DNA of 64,000 nucleotides from positions 1,426,001-1,490,000 of the forward strand of contig NZ_VWWO01000001.1 of assembly GCF_011752935.1 (NCBI RefSeq), read 5' to 3'. Every line of letters starts with the position of its first letter. Position 1 is the first letter of the stretch. This stretch comes from Chitinophaga sp. Cy-1792. Lineage in GTDB: Bacteria > Bacteroidota > Bacteroidia > Chitinophagales > Chitinophagaceae. The notes below the pieces were generated by a model. The model was given only the letters and a program-made list of their open reading frames with translations. It had not been told where the DNA came from and searched no databases. Both the position numbers and the translations under genes were made by a program. Shown here in pieces: positions 61,114 to 64,000 of the stretch.

Positions 61114-63750
61114 ATGTCGTTAGCCGGAAAACTGCTAACGGTAATGCTATTTATAGCGCTGCCGTTGCAGGTTCTGGGATGGGATTGGCAAACGAAGATA
61201 ACATTGGAGGTAAAGAATCAGCCACTGTCGGCTGTGTGTGACTTGCTCGGGAAATCCTATGGTATCAACTTTTCGTATAGCCGGGACCTTGTCAATTTAT
61301 CCAGAAAAATTACTGTAACTGTCCATCAGCAAAAACTTAAAAAGTTGCTGCAGGATTTGTTTGCCCCTGATGGAATTACATTTTCCCGTGTTGGTGATGT
61401 AATCATATTAACACCAACACCTCACCCTTCCCGCACTTTCACGGGTTTTGTCCAGGATGCTGCCAGCGGCGAAAGACTCCCCGGCGCTACTATCTTCTCG
61501 CCCGCACTGCAACAGGGCACCATCACCAACGAATTTGGTTTCTTTAGTTTTACGACCATAGATACCGCTGTCATCGTTGTATCTTATATTGGCTATGCCT
61601 CCCAACGGATACAGTTGTCCACACTGAATGACCAACTCTGCACCATTGCTTTGCAGCCTACCGCCAGGCTGAAAGAAGTCATCATTAATGCGGATGAAGG
61701 CGGCAAACTCCAGGACCAGACACAAATGAGCAAAGTGAATATTTCAGCAGCTACCGTCAATGCCCAGCCGAAACTGCTGGGAGAGACTGACCTGCTCAGA
61801 ACATTGCAGTCTGTACCCGGTGTCAGTGGCGGAATGGACGGCGTTGCCGGCCTCCATGTACGCGGCGGCAGCCCCGATCAGAACCTGATCCTGCTGGATG
61901 GCTCGCCTATCTTCAATTTCTCGCATTTCTTCGGGGTATTTTCCCTGCTCAATACAGACGTAATCAAAAATACAGACCTCTATAAAGGCGCATTCCCGGC
62001 TCGTTTCGGTGGGCGACTTTCTTCTGTGGTAGACATCACCCTGAAAGACGGGGATATGAAGAATTTTCACGGAAATGCGGCAATAGGCCTGATTTCTGCC
62101 AAATTCGACCTGGAAGGACCCATCATTAAGGATAAAACGTCCTTTGTTTTATCTGCCAGAAGATCTTACCCGGATATCCTCTATAACAGTATTATGGAGC
62201 TGGAAGATAAGGGGAGTCCCAGAGCGAAGTTAAACGCCTATTTCTACGATATCAATGCAAAAGTCAATCATATATTCTCTCCCAAAGACAGACTATACCT
62301 GAGTTTCTACAAGGGAGAAGATAATATGAATATCAATCAGCTTGGCGATTCTTCCATCGCAGATAGCACACATCTGATCAGCCAGTTCGACCGTTTTAAA
62401 GTAGGTTGGGGTAATACAATCGGGGCAATACGCTGGAATCATATCTATGGGCCACGGCTTTTTTCAAACATCAGCCTGAACTATTCGCAATATGTTTTCA
62501 ATACTGAAATGGGCTATACCTATAGCCTTCCGGTAGCAGGCGAAAAAGCAGAGCAATCCGGCCGCTACTATTCTAAAATGGAAACGGCAGGTATTAAAGC
62601 TGACTTCGACTACAGGCCACATCCTCACCATAGCATCAGGTTTGGTACTTCCTGGACGCTGAATTTCTTTAAACCGGCGGTCTCGTCATTTGTGGATAAA
62701 GGCAGTAATATTGTTCCGCTGGATACCGCTGCCAGCGGGCCTGTAAGTACAGGTCTGGAAATGTTGGTTTATGGAGAAGATGAATGGCAGATTACCCCTT
62801 CCCTATACGCAAATATAGGATTGCATGCCAGTGGATTTTTCGTGTCCGGGAAATTTTATAGTAGTCTGCAACCAAGGCTGGGACTGCGTTACATGCTGCC
62901 ACGCAACTGGGCTGTTAAACTGGCATACACGCATATGAATCAATATATTCATCTCCTCAGTAATAATATAGCCTCGTTGCCAACCGATATATGGGTGCCG
63001 GCAACGGAGCGGGTGGGGCCAATGACTTCCCGGCAAATCGCGGCAGGCATCTGCAAAACTACAAATGGACAAAAGTGGGAATTCACGCTGGAAGGGTATT
63101 ACAAGAACATGTATAACATGATCGAATACACGGAGTCGACAGGGATTTTTTCTACAGATGTACTGAAATGGGACCAGCGCGTAGCTACCGGTAAAGGATG
63201 GAGTTATGGCGGTGAGTTCCTGGTAGCAAAGAAAAAAGGTAGTACTACGGGATGGATAGGATATACGCTGGCATGGAGTGAACGGCAATTCGCGGCTATC
63301 AACGATGGTAAGCCATATCCTTACAAATACGACCACCGCCACGATGTGGAAGTGGTGGTCAATCAGCATATTTCCAAAAACTGGGATGCCTCCGCTGCGT
63401 GGAGGTTTACCACCGGTACACCGCTGACATTGCCCGTTTCCAGCTATGAAGGCCAGGGCACGGGATCGCCATGGGACCCGGTTACCAGTCCTACTATTCC
63501 GGTAGACCGGTACGCCAACCGGTATAATTACCGTACCGAAGTGTCGCACCGGCTGGACATCAGCATTACCTGGTCTAAACAGAAAAAACACTGGTCCAGG
63601 GCCTGGAGTTTCAGTGTGTTTAATGTTTATAACCAGATGAACTCATTTTATTATTACATGAAACGGGATGATATCGCGCAGCAGCGATATCTGTCCAAAC
63701 TCGTTATCCTGCCTATGTTACCAAGTGTTTCCTATGCAGTTAAATTTTGA
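61114..63750 (+). CDS. TonB-dependent receptor with STN domain
   Basis: This 878-residue outer-membrane receptor has a signal peptide (to LQVLGW, about residue 22), an STN secretin/TonB signalling domain (about 30-95: INFSYSRDLVNLSRKITVTV), a carboxypeptidase-regulatory-like domain (GFVQDAASGERLPGATIFSP), a plug (GGMDGVAGLHVRGGSPDQNL) and a barrel of about 22 strands. The STN domain lets the receptor signal substrate to FecR, which frees the sigma factor. A DUF4249 lipoprotein gene starts four bases after its stop. The substrate is unknown. Confidence 0.93.
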   Translation: MSLAGKLLTVMLFIALPLQVLGWDWQTKITLEVKNQPLSAVCDLLGKSYGINFSYSRDLVNLSRKITVTVHQQKLKKLLQDLFAPDGITFSRVGDVIILTPTPHPSRTFTGFVQDAASGERLPGATIFSPALQQGTITNEFGFFSFTTIDTAVIVVSYIGYASQRIQLSTLNDQLCTIALQPTARLKEVIINADEGGKLQDQTQMSKVNISAATVNAQPKLLGETDLLRTLQSVPGVSGGMDGVAGLHVRGGSPDQNLILLDGSPIFNFSHFFGVFSLLNTDVIKNTDLYKGAFPARFGGRLSSVVDITLKDGDMKNFHGNAAIGLISAKFDLEGPIIKDKTSFVLSARRSYPDILYNSIMELEDKGSPRAKLNAYFYDINAKVNHIFSPKDRLYLSFYKGEDNMNINQLGDSSIADSTHLISQFDRFKVGWGNTIGAIRWNHIYGPRLFSNISLNYSQYVFNTEMGYTYSLPVAGEKAEQSGRYYSKMETAGIKADFDYRPHPHHSIRFGTSWTLNFFKPAVSSFVDKGSNIVPLDTAASGPVSTGLEMLVYGEDEWQITPSLYANIGLHASGFFVSGKFYSSLQPRLGLRYMLPRNWAVKLAYTHMNQYIHLLSNNIASLPTDIWVPATERVGPMTSRQIAAGICKTTNGQKWEFTLEGYYKNMYNMIEYTESTGIFSTDVLKWDQRVATGKGWSYGGEFLVAKKKGSTTGWIGYTLAWSERQFAAINDGKPYPYKYDHRHDVEVVVNQHISKNWDASAAWRFTTGTPLTLPVSSYEGQGTGSPWDPVTSPTIPVDRYANRYNYRTEVSHRLDISITWSKQKKHWSRAWSFSVFNVYNQMNSFYYYMKRDDIAQQRYLSKLVILPMLPSVSYAVKF

Positions 63751-63754
63751 TCAG

Positions 63755-64000
63755 ATGAGATACCGGCATATATTTTTACTACTAACGTTATTGGCTATAC
63801 TCAGTATGGCCTGCGAGAAGCCAGTGAATATCACGCTGGTGTATGAAGGCAATAAACTGGTTGTCAATACCATGATGCAGCAGGATTCGCCGGTATATGT
63901 GCGGGTGACACGTAGTGTGCCGGTAAATATATACGACGAAAGCGCCTTCGAAGAACTCCCTGATGTTACCGTTTCACTGACAGATGAAAAAGGTACTGTA
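63755..64000 (+). CDS. DUF4249 family lipoprotein, 5' part
   Basis: The first 82 codons of a gene run on past the window end. The N-terminus MRYRHIFLLLTLLAILSMAC is a lipoprotein signal with the cysteine at residue 20. The following LVYEGNKLVVNTMMQQDSPV and VRVTRSVPVNIYDESAFEEL fit DUF4249, which pairs with TonB receptors in this phylum. It starts four bases after the receptor stop. Confidence 0.8.
   Translation, partial: MRYRHIFLLLTLLAILSMACEKPVNITLVYEGNKLVVNTMMQQDSPVYVRVTRSVPVNIYDESAFEELPDVTVSLTDEKGTV

Overview
The window comes from a chromosome of a Bacteroidota bacterium, most likely a Chitinophagaceae member close to Chitinophaga. The signs are SusC/SusD pairs, an ECF sigma/FecR/TonB-receptor/DUF4249 locus, DUF1080 proteins, Bacteroidota-type promoters (TAnnTTTG at -7) and weak Shine-Dalgarno usage. 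No rRNA, tRNA, CRISPR array, transposase or phage gene was seen.

Layout. 1-0.8 kb: tail of a SusD-like lipoprotein. 1.1-13.6 kb: mostly single genes (Nudix, Crp/Fnr regulator, ClC channel, flavin reductase, a very small ABC system, two YceI proteins, a DEAD-box helicase, MarR, SDR, DinB, a shortened FecR protein, TMEM220-like). The Crp/Fnr and MarR genes each have recognisable palindromic operators shared with a neighbour. 14.1-20.8 kb: a complete SusC/SusD pair, then a lipoprotein joining a c-type haem motif to FG-GAP repeats. 21.2-30.9 kb: a full ebo gene set (eboA-eboB-eboC and eboD-eboE-eboF), split by a divergent pair of regulators: a TPR sensor kinase with a degenerate ATP-binding domain and a LuxR-type protein without a recognisable receiver domain. 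31.1-47.2 kb: a Tat-exported Gfo/Idh/MocA oxidoreductase, TauE permease, two tandem paralogous secreted proteins, DUF885 and DUF1080 proteins, atpG, scpB, a MacB/FtsX-type permease, a nucleoside phosphorylase and a coupled DUF1080-SDR pair. 47.3-56.4 kb: core functions (pheT - coiled-coil - zapA operon, rny, dnaB, a MATE transporter, rsmE). 57.4-59.2 kb: pyrD-terC. 59.4-64 kb: ECF sigma factor, anti-sigma FecR, a TonB receptor with an STN signalling domain and the start of a DUF4249 lipoprotein, which together form a surface-signalling uptake locus.

The most unusual non-coding signal is a set of perfect intergenic hairpins, with arms of 5-21 bp and different sequence at each site, closed by a three-base loop. 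Nine hairpins at seven sites have a GAA loop closed by C-G, and every GAA lies on the + strand whichever way the neighbouring genes run. Other features are a 13-bp minisatellite, a 36-bp tandem repeat at the 3' end of terC that carries the stop codon, a recurring GTCTCTAC terminator hairpin (three copies), a cluster of DnaA-box-like sites before dnaB, and two strong terminators with no protein gene before them, which suggest small RNAs.

The assignments rest on reading motifs and family resemblance by eye; no database search was run.
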